This document shows, piece after piece, positions 37,946 to 48,438 of a DNA stretch of 64,000 nt (its first letter is position 1; each line of letters starts with the position of its first letter). A program made the position numbers and the translations under genes. Source of the stretch: SG8-30 sp963710135. Its GTDB lineage: Bacteria > Pseudomonadota > Gammaproteobacteria > Steroidobacterales > Steroidobacteraceae. The notes under the pieces were generated by a model. That model had not been told where the DNA came from and searched no databases. It saw nothing but the letters and a program-made list of their open reading frames with translations. The stretch spans positions 930,001 to 994,000 of the forward strand of contig CAVPYY010000003.1 in NCBI GenBank assembly GCA_963710135.1. Direction: 5' to 3'.

Positions 37946-39250
37946 TCAGACGCCGCTACGCCCCGTTGCATCCTGCAAGCGCAGCCATGCGCTGCCTGCC
38001 GCGACGTAGAGACGGCGCAGCCGGTGTAGGGGAATCGGATCAGGCGCGCTGACCGGCACGGGCAGGCAACGATAGTCACCCGTCACCAGCGCCTCGGCGA
38101 GCGGGTTCTCCCAGCGCCGAGCACCATGCGACACCCTTGCCATTGCAGCCCAGGTTGGCGAGGCCTCTCGGACCGATGCTCACCACCCGGGGGAGCCGGT
38201 CGATGGTCACCGCAACTTGCCCACCCCAACGGAGCTGCACCTCGTCACGGTCCGCACCGGGGTGGAGGCGGCGCAGGATCCTGTGCTGCACCGCGAAGTC
38301 CGCGCGGCGCGGCGCGGCCTGCGCAGCAGCCCCTTGCCGCCGACGACGAGCCGACCCGGCCGGATCCGAACGGAAAGTAGCTGATGATCGATCGCATGTC
38401 CGAAACGCTCGATGCCGCACGGCGGTGCCTGCGCAGCGGCCGCCGAGGCCAGTGCGACCTGAAAGCTCCATACGGGCAGAACCATCTCGTGCAGATTCGG
38501 CCAAGTCGGTCGTGACTGCGTATTAGTTGCCAGCAGCATCGAGCGGGCCACGACTCGGCCCTGCGCAGTCGGAGACGGTCCATTGACCCTTGCTCCAGGC
38601 CGCTCTCGGGTAACGCGGAGAATCCGCAATACAGCCTGGCGCCATGACGTTTGGCAGCGTCAGCAAGGCCGTTCACATAGCGCAGCGGATGGAGCTGTGC
38701 AGCAGGCAGGATGCAACCAGCCGGCGTGGTAATAGTCAGTGCCAGCCACGCTCTGCAGCGAAGTGCCAGTGAACCAGGCAACCCGCGCACCTCGTCGCGC
38801 CCACTTGTTATGACGACGCCGCGCGAGAGCCTGCACTGGCCGCCGAGTCTGCAACCTGCAACCAACCGCCCTGGACTGCGTCGCAGGAAATCCTCTCCCT
38901 GGCGATGAGCCTGAAGGTCGCGTTCGGCCGCGCCAGCGCCGAAGGCGTACGCGCGTTGCCCGTAGTTCCAGCCCGAAGGCAGCCTTGCAAGTCCTCGACG
39001 AAGTGACAGAAGCACAGGCATGATCTGTGCACCCGTTCACGCCGGACGCGCCCGCACCGGGTTGCTCGGCCTCGAGCACGACGACACTGGTCCCTGCCCT
39101 CGCAAGAGCCAGTGCGGTCGAGAGACCGGTAATGCAGGCTGCCGACGATGACCACCTCGGCCTCGATCGGTTCCTCGCAGCGCGGCATCGTCTGCGCCGG
39201 ACCTCAGCGGTTTCCTGCCACAATGCCCGCAACTCGCCGGGTCTTCGCAC
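37946..39250 (-). pseudogene. FAD-dependent amine/amino-acid oxidase (PuuB/DadA-like), many frameshifts
   Basis: DAO-superfamily flavoenzyme resembling gamma-glutamylputrescine oxidase. A likely start is GTG at 39250 (LRALWQETAE..). Fragments in order: EEPIEAEVVIVGS then ITGLSTALALARAGTSVVVLEAE (FAD-binding GxGxxG region), GASGVNG, mid-region pieces, TIDRLPRVVSIGPRGLANLGCNGKGVAW (C-terminal FAD site) and the family end RLRRLYVAAGSAWLRLQD. Total span equals the expected 430 residues, but at least five frame changes are needed. It is the first gene of a leftward operon with the aminotransferase and aldehyde dehydrogenase. Confidence 0.8.
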
Positions 39251-39299
39251 TTGGTTCGAAGGCGCGCCGGAGCCCGGCACCGCTTCTCTGGGGGATGCT

Positions 39300-40088
39300 G
39301 CAGACATGCTGGAGTGCGCGGAGACCTGCGTCGTCCTGAAGGTGCAGCGCGGAGGACGGTCCCGACTATCTCACCTTCACGGAAGCGGGCGCGCTGGCCC
39401 GCTTCGGCCTGCGAACTCAGATTGGAATCGACGCTGTCTGCCAACTACCTTGAATCCGATCGCGACTACTCCCAGTTGGGAGTCCCGTTGGCGCTGCTGC
39501 GGCGCAAGGTGCTGCAGGAGCCGCAGTTGGCGCTGGCCGCTGCGGGCCGTCTATACGACGCCGAAGTCGGCCTTCGACAACGTTACCGTCAGTCATCGCC
39601 GCGGGAATGGTCTACAACTTCGAATGCGCGCCGGACGAGGCCTTCCTCGATCGAGCCACGGAGAACGATCTGCTGGTGCATGCCAACCACTGGTTGAGCC
39701 CGGTGGCTCGCAGCGAAGCTTCGTGATCGTGGGATCGGTTCCATGCCCTGCACGCTGTATCGGCAGTGGCGGGTCACGGAACTGCTGACAGCGTCATCGT
39801 GGCGCAATCACGCCGAGGACCATCTGGTTCGCGGCGCTGGCCGACGACTTTGCGACGCCCTGGTCGGTATGCCGCCCGCCGCGCACGTCGGTCTCGAGCA
39901 ATCTGACCGCCACCGTGGCAATGCTGATCATGGATGCGGCGCTGGGGCAGATGGACGTAGCGATGCTGCCAGCCCTGGGCCAGAAGTTCACGAGATATAC
40001 GCTCGAGATGGAGTCTGAACTGCATCTTGAGCCTGACTGGCGCGATCGGCGTCCCGCGGATCAAGTTGTTCGAAGGAGAAATGTCTGA
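39300..40088 (+). pseudogene. C45-family acyltransferase/hydrolase, N-terminus missing, frameshifted
   Basis: Remnant of an autoproteolytic Ntn hydrolase of the acyl-CoA:6-aminopenicillanate acyltransferase type. Recognisable parts, across frames: ETCVVLKVQ, YLTFTEAGALARFGL, YSQLGVPLALLRRKVLQ, then MVYNFECAPDEAFL and ENDLLVHANHWLSP (the family's LE(T)..P...LVHTNH segment), LADDFATPWSVCRPP and SSNLTATVAMLIMDAALGQM, ending at 40088. The first part, with the autocatalytic Cys, is not found between here and the divergent FAD-oxidase start, so about 100 residues look deleted. Such enzymes cleave or form amides; here it may release amines from N-acyl compounds. Confidence 0.7.
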
Positions 40089-41390
40089 TGCAGCAGTGAT
40101 GCGTATTGCATGCTGTTGCTGTGCGTTTGCGCCATCGCGTGCCAGGAGCCGACGCGGCTGCCGAATCGGTCCTGCGCTCGCAGACTGAACTCCGACATCC
40201 GCACCACCGAGCCCGGAACGAACCGTGACGAGAACACGGATGCCGTTGTGCTGCACATGGTGGAGGGGCTCGTTGCCTTCCGCGAGGACGCCTCGGTGGG
40301 GCCGCTGCTTGCCGATTCATGGGTGGTCTCGGCCGATGGACGGACCTACACGTTCAAGCTGCGCCCGGTGTGAAGTTTCACAACGGTGCGCCGCGTTACC
40401 GCGGACGAAGTTGTTTGGAGCTTCAACAGGTACCTGCAGCCAGCGACAGGCTGGCGCTGTCTGGCGGAGTTCGACGGGCACGGCGCCTCGAAGATCGTCT
40501 CGGTCGAAGACGGTGGATAGTCTGACGGTTGCGCATCACGCTGGATGCGCCTTCCTCGTTGTTCCTCACCAATCTGTCCCGCCAGGACTGTGGCGGCACC
40601 GGGATCCTGCACCCTGACGTCGCTGGACAAGGACGGCAGCTGGATCGCACCGGTCGGGACCGGTCCTTTCCGGTTTGGAACCTGGCGCCGCAACCAGTAT
40701 CATCGAGCTCGAGCGCTTCGGGGGTTACGTCAGCCGGCCTGGCCCGCGTGACGGGAATACCGGTGGCAAGAAGCCGATGGTGGACAAGATCCGTTTCATG
40801 ATCATCCCGGACGCGTCCGCGGCGCGCGCCGCATTGATCAGCGGGGCGCTCGATGTGCTCGATGGCGTAAGCCCGAATGAAGTGGCTGATCTGCGCGGGC
40901 GCAAGGACGTCAGGCTGGTGCAGGGCGCCGATACTGGATATCTATGCCGTGCTGGTGCGCTCTGAACAGCCGCCGTTCGATGACGCCAACGTCAGGCGCG
41001 CGCTGGCGATGTCGATCGATATCGCAGGCCTGACGGGCGCCGTCGACGCAGGATACCGAGCGTGGTGAATGCCTCCGCAGTGCCGGCGGCGAGTGGCTGG
41101 CATACAAAGGCTCACGAGCGTCGCATCAAGTACGATCCGGCGGCAGCGGCGGCGCTGCTCAGGAAGATCCGGCTACAAGGGACAGCCGATCAAACTCATT
41201 GCCAACAAGCGCTATCCGCAGATGTTCGACGGCGCGGTCCTGGTACAGGCGATGGCGCAGCAGGCTGGCTTCAATGTGGAACTCGAAGTCCTCGACTGGG
41301 CTACGCAGCTCGACCGCTATGGTTCCGGCGAGTACCAGGCCATGACGTTCGCCTACTCCGGGCCCAATTCCTCGCTTGGAGTTCACGGGT
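40081..41390 (+). pseudogene. Dpp/Opp-type peptide ABC transporter substrate-binding lipoprotein, frameshifted, C-terminus lost
   Basis: Family 5 extracellular solute-binding protein. The ATG at 40081 has AAGGAG upstream; after a shift the signal reads MLLLCVCAIAC (lipobox). Conserved pieces: RTTEPGTNRDENTDAVVLHMVEGLVAF, LLADSWVVSADGRTYTFKLRP, KFHNGAP, TADEVVWSFNRYL-like, GTGPFRFGTW, VDKIRFMIIPDASAARAALISGALDV, DDANVRRALAMSIDIAGL and FDGAVLVQAMAQQAGFNVELEVLDW. After FAYSGPNSSL the protein stops matching: about 90 C-terminal residues are missing and the sequence runs straight into a permease. It overlaps the end of the C45 remnant. Confidence 0.82.
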
Positions 41391-42450
41391 GCTCAGGGGC
41401 GACCTGGGCGAGTCGATCTCGACCGGTGAGTCGGTCCTTCCCCTGATTCTGGATCGCTTTGCTGTCAGCGGCCCCATAGTCCTGGTCGCCGTGCTGATCG
41501 CCATTCTCATCGCCGTACCCGCCGGGGTGCTCGCGGCCTGGCGTCACAACAGCGCGCTGGACATGCTGGCGGTGGTCGCAGCGACGGCGATAGCCATCTC
41601 CATGCCGAGCTTCTGGCTCGGTCTACTGCTCCTGTTGCTGTTCGGTCTGAAGCTCGGATGGCTGCCGGTGGTCGGCTACGTTTCGATGTCCGAGGATCTG
41701 GTGGCGTCGCTCGCCTACCTGGTGCTGCCGATCGCGACCCTCGCGCTGATCGAGGCCGGCGCATTGACCCGGATGATGCGCGCGACCACGCTGGAGGTCC
41801 TCGGGCTCGACTACGTCACTCACGCTCGCGCCAAGGGCCTGCCGGAATCAAGAGTCCTATTCCGGCACGTCTTGCTGGCGGTTTCGGCCGGGGTCGCGAT
41901 CGGCCTGGTCGCCGGCTATCTGCGCGGCTGGCTGGACCGGATACTCATGATCTGCAACGACGCACTGCTTGCCTTTCCAGGCGTGCTGCTGGCACTCGGA
42001 CTGATGGTGGTGGTGGGCGGGAGCCGCTCCGGGATCGTTCTTGCGCTGGGCATTGCCTATACGCCGCCAGTGGTGCGGGTCGTGCGTGGCACCGTCCTGT
42101 CGCTGCGCGAGAAGGAGTTCGTCGAGGCGTCGCGAATACTCGGGAATTCGCAGGCCTATACGATGCTGAGGCACGTACTGCCCAACGCGGTCGCGCCAAT
42201 CGCGGTGCTTGCCACCAGCATGTTCGGCTGGGTCCTGTTGTCGGAAAGCGCGCTGAGCTTCCTCGGCCTCGGCATCGCTCCCCCGTCTCCTACCTGGGGC
42301 AACATGCTGGCTGCCAGCCGGCCATTCCTGTCCCAGGCGACCTGGCTGAGCATCGTGCCCGGCGCCTGCATCGCCCTGACCCTGATCGGCGTGAATCTGC
42401 TCGGCGATGCGCTGCGGGATCGCCTCGATCCCCGGATGTCGCAAAGATGA
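41386..42450 (+). pseudogene. DppB-DppC hybrid permease remnant
   Basis: Open frame that joins parts of two permeases. It begins without a proper start at VLRGDLGESISTGESVLPLI, which in DppB lies after about 80 residues, and follows DppB through ALTRMMRATTLEVLGLDYVTHARAKGLPESRVLFRHVL (landmark ARAKGLPESRVLF, the EAA loop). It then continues directly as the second half of DppC: LLAVSAGVAIGLVAGYLRGWLD, LLAFPGVLLALGL, the DppC EAA loop EFVEASRILGNSQ and the end GDALRDRLDPRM. The junction near 41865 is in frame. A functional importer normally needs a separate DppB and DppC. Confidence 0.82.
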
Positions 42451-44059
42451 GTGCCGCATCCCAGCGGCCAGGCTCCCTGCTGCACCTCGAAGATCTCCGG
42501 GTCGAGATCGAGGCGACCGGCGTCGGTCGCGCTGCATGGCCTGTCCCTGCACGTCGACCAAGGCGAAGTGCTTGCCCTGGTGGGCGAGTCGGGCAGCGGC
42601 AAGACGATGGCGGCCCGTGCCGTCCTCGGCCTGCTGCCCGCCGGCATTCGGCGCACGGGTGGTCGCATCATGTTCATGGGCAGCGACCTGGCGACGCTCG
42701 ATCACGAGGCACTGCGCGCGCTGCGTGGGCCGGCGATCGGCATGGTCTTCCAGGAGCCCATGACCTCGCTCAATCCGGCCATCCGCATTGGCGAGCAGCT
42801 GACTGAAGCCCTCGCAGCTGCACGAGGGGGGATCGCGCTCCGCCACGCGTGAACGTGCGCTGGACATGCTGCGAAAGGTGCAGATCGCCGATCCAGAGAG
42901 ATGCTTTCATGCCTTTCCGCACGAATTCTCTGGCGGCATGCGCCAGCGCATCATGCTGGCGTCGGTGATGCTGCTGAAGCCGCAGCTGCTCATTGCCGAC
43001 GAGCCCACGACGGCGCTGGACACGCTTAGCCAGCAGCAGGTGCTGGATCTCATGCTCGAGCTCTGCCGCGAGTCGGGAACGGCATTGATGTTGATTACGC
43101 ACAATCTCGGGCTGGTGGCGCGCTATGCGCACCGGGTCGCCGTGCTGGAGCAGGGCGAGCTCGTCGAGACGGGTCCGGCCAAGAAGATACTTGCAGACCC
43201 GCAGCACCCGTACACACGGCGTCTGGTCGAGGCGCTGCCGCGGCGTGGGCCGGCAAGATCCGGTCGAGGGCGGGACGGCAGCAGGGCCCTGATTGCGGTG
43301 CGCGACCTGACCGTGACGTTTCCAGGACGCCGGCGCCTGTTCCAGCGCCGCGAGACAGCGGTCGAAGCCGTGCGCTCAGTGAGTCTCGACATCCACGAGG
43401 GCGAGACGCTAGCGTTGGTGGGCGCCAGCGGTTCCGGCAAGACGACCCTCGGCCGGGCCATAGCGGGCCTGGTTGCCCCCGCGGGCGGCACGATCTCTTT
43501 CCGGGGTCACGACATCCTGAGCGGCTCGCAGGCTTCACGCCGGGACTTTCGCCTCAATTGCCAGTTCGTGTATCAGGACCCGTTCGCTTCGCTGGATCCT
43601 CGTATCCGGATTGGCGCGAGCGTGGCGGAGGCGCTCCGGCACTCAGGTCCAGGACCCGGGGAGCGGCACGACCGGACATTCGAGGCGCTGCGTGATGTCG
43701 GGCTGGCAGGGTTGGAGATGCGCTATCCGCACCAGCTGTCCGGTGGGCAGCGGCAACGCGTGGCGATCGCGCGTGCCATCGTGAGCCGTCCAGCCTTCGT
43801 GGTGGCCGACGAGCCCGTTTCGGCGCTGGACATGACGATCCAGTCGCAGGTGCTCAAGCTGCTCGCCGCACTGCAGGCGGACTACGGCTTCGCCTGTCTG
43901 TTCATCTCCCACGATCTCGCCACGGTGGAGCAGGTGGCTGATCGGGTAATCGTCATGAAGGCCGGGGAGATCGTTGAGGAGGGCGAACGGGACGCCATCT
44001 TCGACCAGCCGGCCCATCCCTATACGCGCGAGTTGCTCGCAGCCACTCCACTGCTCTAG
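42447..44059 (+). pseudogene. Dpp-type double ATPase (DppD-DppF fusion), two frameshifts
   Basis: Tandem ABC ATPase energising peptide import. The ATG at 42447 overlaps the permease stop (ATGA). The first nucleotide-binding domain has Walker A GESGSGKTMAA, Q-loop FQEPMTSLNP, signature FSGGMRQRI and Walker B LLIADEPTTALD. The second has GASGSGKTTLG, YQDPFASLDP, LSGGQRQRVAIARA and FVVADEPVSALD. Shifts near 42520 (after LHLEDLRVEIEATG) and 42830 (before RALDMLRKVQIAD) break the first domain, while the second domain (residues after about 270) is undamaged. Two-domain fusions of this kind are normal in the family. Confidence 0.88.
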
Positions 44060-44227
44060 CGCGGGGACCCCGGGGTTCAGCCAGGCTGGCCCCGTAGTCC
44101 GAGTGCATTTTTTACTTGCAAAAGACTATTTGATGTTTCAATGTATCAAAAGGCATTCCAGTGGCCGTGTTGCGGAACGGATTTGGATGCTGCGATTCGT
44201 GACCTACGACGGGGAGGGGACAGACCA

Positions 44228-46336
44228 ATGACGAACGCCAACGTCCAACGCACTTCGGTTATTGCGGCGGCGGTTTCAACCGCGCTGATGTCCGCCACCG
44301 TGCAGGCCCAGGAGGCCCGGACCGAAGAGCAGCGGCCGCTGCTGGAGGAGATCAAGGTCACGGCCGACCGGGTCGACAGCTTCGGCGCCGGCATTCTTCA
44401 GGCCGGCACATTCCGCGGCGCGAGGGTGCTCGACACGCCGCTGACGGTCAGCGTGATTCCGCAGGATCTGCTCGACGCCCAGCAGGCCAAGAGCCTGCTC
44501 GATGCGCTGCGCAACACGGCCGGCGTGACGACGGCCGCGATCAATTCCGCGATCTACAACAACCTTGCGATCCGCGGGATCCCGGTCGAGAACCGCGGCA
44601 ACTACCGTCTGAACGGGTCCCTGCCCATCGTCAACCTGATCGACCTGCCGCTGGAGAACAAGACCCGCGTGGAAGCGCTCAAGGGTGCATCAGCCCTGTA
44701 CTACGGCTTCACGACGCCCGCCGGCATCATCAACCTGACCACCAAGCGTCCAGCCGAGAATCCGGTCACCGACGTGACCCTGTTCGGTAACAGCCACGGT
44801 TCGATCGGCGCGCATCTGGACCTGAGCCGCCGTGCCGAGACCTGGGGGGTGCGCGTCAACGTCGCCGCGAACACCGTCGAGCTCGGCATCGACAACACGG
44901 ACGGCGACCGACGCTTTGCGTCAATCGCGTTCGACTGGCAACCGACCGAGACCGTCTCCGTTGAGACTGACGCCGAGTACATCTACAAGACGGTCTCGGA
45001 GCCGACCACCATCCGCGCGGTTCCGGCAGGCCCTGGCGTGCGCACCCCGCTGCCGCCGCTGCTGGACCCGGAGCTCAACCGCGGTGCGGAGTGGCTGTAC
45101 GGTGAGGGCTACGAGTACAACCTGTTCGGCCGCGTCAGCTGGCGCTTTGCCGAGAACTGGTCGTGGAGTGTCGATGGCGGCGTCTCGAAGCTGACCCGCG
45201 ACAGGCGATTCTCCTTGTTCCGCGACTACGACCTCACCACTGGAGCCGGGACGGTGAACGTGGAACTGGCGAACGACAACGCCTACAAGAATGTCGCGCT
45301 GCGGACCGAGATTGCCGGTGGCTTCGAGACTGGTCCGTTGCGCCACGAGTTGCTGATCGGCCTTTCCGCCAACGATCGCGATACCCGCAACCCGGCCCTG
45401 CCCACCGTCAACTACGCTCAGAACTACTTCAACCCGGTGCCGCTGGCCCCGGAGACGCCGCTGCCGCCGAGCGTCATCCCGAATCCTTCGACGATCGAGG
45501 ACCGCGGGATCTACGTCTTCGACCGGATCGACTACAACGGTTTCGTCCAGCTGCTTCTGGGCCTGCGCTATACCGACTACTCGGACGTCAGCAGAACGAC
45601 TTCTTATGAGGTCGATGACACGTCGTATTCGGTCGGGCTGGTGGTGAAGCCACGCAAGTGGCTCAGCCTGTACACGACTTACATCGAAGGCCTTGAAGCG
45701 GGCGGCATCGCCCCGGGCACGGCGGTCAATGCCGGCGAGTCGGTATCGCCGCGGGTGACGGAGCAGGTCGAGGTGGGCGTCAAGCTCGAAATCAACGACC
45801 GGCTGCTGCTGACCTTGGCCTACTTCGACATCTCGCAGCCACTGAACTTCGTGGATCCCCTGACCTCCGTGTTCGGCGACTTCGGCGACAGCAGCTACGA
45901 CGGCTTCGAATTCAGCGCCTCGGGTGAGATCACCGACCGCCTGTCGATCTATGCCAGCGCCATGACGCTGGACGCCATTGCATCGAAGCCGGCCAATCCT
46001 GCCCAGACCGGATTCCGCATCCAGAATACCCCGGAGTTCACGGCCTCATTGTTCCTTGAGTATGATGTCGCCGCGATCAATGGTCTCAGCCTGAATGCCG
46101 GGGTATTCCACGTCGGTGACCGCGCGGTAAATGCGAACAACAATGCTTTTGTCGATGCCTATACGCTGGTCGACATTGGTGGACGCTATCAATTCGAGTG
46201 GGCAGGCAAGCCCACGACCGTGCGGCTCACGGCGCAGAATCTACTGGATGAGAAGTACTGGGAGGCGACCGGCTCGACGTTGCTGGGCCAGGGCCTTCCG
46301 CCCGTCGTCAAGCTGAGCGTCACCACGCAGTTCTAG
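44228..46336 (+). CDS. TonB-dependent siderophore-type receptor
   Basis: Outer-membrane receptor of 702 residues and the only intact large gene of this stretch. Signal peptide ends near TVQAQE (residue 28). The plug has DTPLTVSVIPQDLLDAQQAKSLLDALRNTAGV and RVEALKGASALYYGFTTPAGIINLTTKRP, typical of ferric-siderophore receptors of the FhuA/FpvA group, followed by the barrel and the end VKLSVTTQF. The ATG at 44228 has GGGAGGGGA upstream. The GntR regulator and a PepSY membrane protein follow; receptor plus PepSY protein is a common siderophore-uptake pairing. Confidence 0.93.
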   Translation: MTNANVQRTSVIAAAVSTALMSATVQAQEARTEEQRPLLEEIKVTADRVDSFGAGILQAGTFRGARVLDTPLTVSVIPQDLLDAQQAKSLLDALRNTAGVTTAAINSAIYNNLAIRGIPVENRGNYRLNGSLPIVNLIDLPLENKTRVEALKGASALYYGFTTPAGIINLTTKRPAENPVTDVTLFGNSHGSIGAHLDLSRRAETWGVRVNVAANTVELGIDNTDGDRRFASIAFDWQPTETVSVETDAEYIYKTVSEPTTIRAVPAGPGVRTPLPPLLDPELNRGAEWLYGEGYEYNLFGRVSWRFAENWSWSVDGGVSKLTRDRRFSLFRDYDLTTGAGTVNVELANDNAYKNVALRTEIAGGFETGPLRHELLIGLSANDRDTRNPALPTVNYAQNYFNPVPLAPETPLPPSVIPNPSTIEDRGIYVFDRIDYNGFVQLLLGLRYTDYSDVSRTTSYEVDDTSYSVGLVVKPRKWLSLYTTYIEGLEAGGIAPGTAVNAGESVSPRVTEQVEVGVKLEINDRLLLTLAYFDISQPLNFVDPLTSVFGDFGDSSYDGFEFSASGEITDRLSIYASAMTLDAIASKPANPAQTGFRIQNTPEFTASLFLEYDVAAINGLSLNAGVFHVGDRAVNANNNAFVDAYTLVDIGGRYQFEWAGKPTTVRLTAQNLLDEKYWEATGSTLLGQGLPPVVKLSVTTQF

Positions 46337-46396
46337 GATAGTCCCGTCGTGCAGTCCGGCTCGGGGCACCTGCTGCAAGGCACAGGGAAGGCTCCG

Positions 46397-47347
46397 ATGA
46401 AGACGGTCCGCGCGCGGAAGAAGACAGCCAGGCAGGACGCGACTCCGGAAGCCGAGCCGGCTCCGCCAGGAGCTGGCCAACCGGATCGTCGATCGTGCTC
46501 GAGGAGCGCGGCGCCGGGGTGGGCTATCACCTCGTCGAGAACGACCTGTGCACGCATTTTTCCGTGTCGCGAACGCCGGTGCGTGCGGCGCTCGCCTTGC
46601 TGGCAGACAAGGGCCTGCTCGAGTCGCGCCAGAACCGGGGTTTTCTGGTCAGGCGCGCCATTCGCAAGGACGATCGGTTCCGGACCGACGACGCGGGCGA
46701 GGACGATGAAACCGCGCTATTCCTGGCCATCGCTCGTGATCGGATGTCCGGCAAGCTTCCTATCCGCTGCAGCCAGCGCGAACTCGTCCGGCGTTACGAG
46801 GTGCAGGCCACCGTGGTTCTCAAGGTGCTGCGCGACCTGGCGAAGTTCGGGGTGGTCAAGCGGCAGCCAGGTCATGGCTGGGCGTTTCTGCCTTCAATCG
46901 ATTCGCGGGCTGCGCACGACGAAAGCTACCGGCTGCGTGCCATCGTCGAGCCAGCGGCAATTCTGGAGCCGGGATTCCACCTCGACCCGACCTGGGTCGC
47001 GCGCATGCGCAAGCGTCACGAGGCGTTTCTCCACAGTCCCTGGAAAGATGCGCTGGCTATCGAGTTCTTCCACATGAATGCCGAGTTCCACGAAGGTCTG
47101 GCCAGGGCGTCCGGCAACCGCTACATCGCCCGTCTCGTCGAACAGCACAACCAGTTGCGCAGGTTTCTGAACTACAACTGGACGTACGGTGCCGATCGCG
47201 TGAAGGTCTCGGCGCAGGAGCACCTCGAGCTGCTGCAGGTGCTTGAACGGGGTGATCAATGAGCTCGCGTCGTTGCTCATGCGCCGACACCTGGAGGAAG
47301 CCCGCCAGCTCGTTCCGCCGGTCGCCAAGACGCAGCGTGCGCACTGA
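46397..47347 (+). pseudogene. GntR-family regulator with two winged helices and FCD domain, frameshifted
   Basis: Transcription factor whose frame changes near 46470, 46495 and 47253. The first winged helix spans RLRQELANRIVDR/VLEERGAGVGYHLVENDLCTHFSVSRTPVRAALALLADKGLLESR. Unusually, a second GntR-like winged helix follows (LPIRCSQRELVRRYEVQATVVLKVLRDLAKFGVVKR). The C-terminal part is an FCD-type ligand domain (EFFHMNAEFHEGLARASGNRYIARLVEQHNQLRRF), and the natural end NELASLLMRRHLEEARQLV runs to 47347 after the last shift. It may have controlled the adjacent receptor or transporter. Confidence 0.82.
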
Positions 47348-48438
47348 CCAACCGGCAGCCGCGCCGGGTCCAGGGTCTCGCTGCGCACTCTCCACGGCTG
47401 GGTCGGCGTGGTCATCGCCATTCCCGTGCTCCTGCTGCTTGTCAGCGGGCTGTCGCTGCTGTTGTCCGAACAGATCGTGTCGCTGCGGCTGCCTGCGCTG
47501 GGAGCGGCCGTTTCGCCGACGACGGCGGAAGACCTGTCCCGGGACTTGTCCCGGATCGAAGAGCCTGTCCGCCGATGCGGGTTGGGATGTCATCCGCCTG
47601 CCACAGCCGGGTTGGCCGATTTATCACCTGTGGTTGAAGTCCGGGGAGCAGGCGTACTTTCTGCCTGGGGCCGACTCATTCCTGGACCGATTCCTTCCCC
47701 TGCAGCGACCCGAGTCGTTTCTCTACGAACTGCATGCCCATTTGCTGGCAGGCAAGTCGGGCAAGGAGTTGGTGCGCGTACTGAGCGTCGTGCTTCTGGT
47801 CATGGCGACCTTGGGCCTGTTCCTGTGGTGGCCTTATCGAAGCCGCTTCAGGGTTGCCGACGCGCTGCCGCGCCGGGCGATTCGGATGCACCTCACGCGT
47901 TCGCACATGACCCTCGCCATTCTCGTTGCGCCCTTCCTCTTCTTTACCCTCGCAGTAGCGTGGGCCATGGCCTATCCGGACGCCGCCAGGGCGGCCCTCG
48001 GAGGGGTCTTCGGGCAGAGCCAGTTGATGGACCAGCGTGTCGTGGTCGCGGACCAGGGCGATCGATTCAATTGGCTGCTGCATCATTCGGTCTGCACAGG
48101 GTGTTTATCCGGATGATCAACTCGTCTACCTGATTCGTCCGGCCCGTGCCGATCAGCCGCTGAAGATCCGTACGCGCCTGGCTAGCGAGTGGCATCCCAA
48201 CGGACGCTCGGTGATCCTGCTGCGCTCGGACACCGGCGAGGTGCTGTTGACCGAGGATGCGACGCGGCTGGGACTGGATCAGCGGATTGCCAATGCCGTG
48301 TATCCGGTGCACTCGGCGCGCGGTGGCGGTGTCTGGTTCATGCCGGTGTCGATCATCTCGGCGTCGGGCCTGGCGGCGCTGGCAGTGCTCGGATGCTGGT
48401 CGTTCATCAAGGGCCGGCGGGTTCGGTCCACCGGCTAG
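47338..48438 (+). pseudogene. PepSY-associated membrane protein, several frameshifts
   Basis: PepSY-TM family protein, associated with reductive iron release or siderophore uptake. The likely GTG start at 47338 overlaps the regulator's end. Pieces in order: LRTLHGWVGVVIAIPVLLLLVSGLSLL (first membrane helix), GWPIYHLWLKSGEQAYFLPG, LYELHAHLLAGKSGKELVRVLSVVLLVMATLGLFLWW, RSHMTLAILVAPFLFFTLAVAWA, QLVYLIRPARADQPLKIR and VYPVHSARGGGVWFMPVSIISASGLAAL. Shifts lie near 47385, 47575 and 48100. It overlaps the end of the HAD gene on the other strand by 32 nt. Confidence 0.82.

Noticed and set aside
41062..42806. A novel ABC system from the SBP-permease-ATPase overlap
   Set aside because: All pieces are ordinary Dpp parts; the odd joins are best read as deletion or misassembly.
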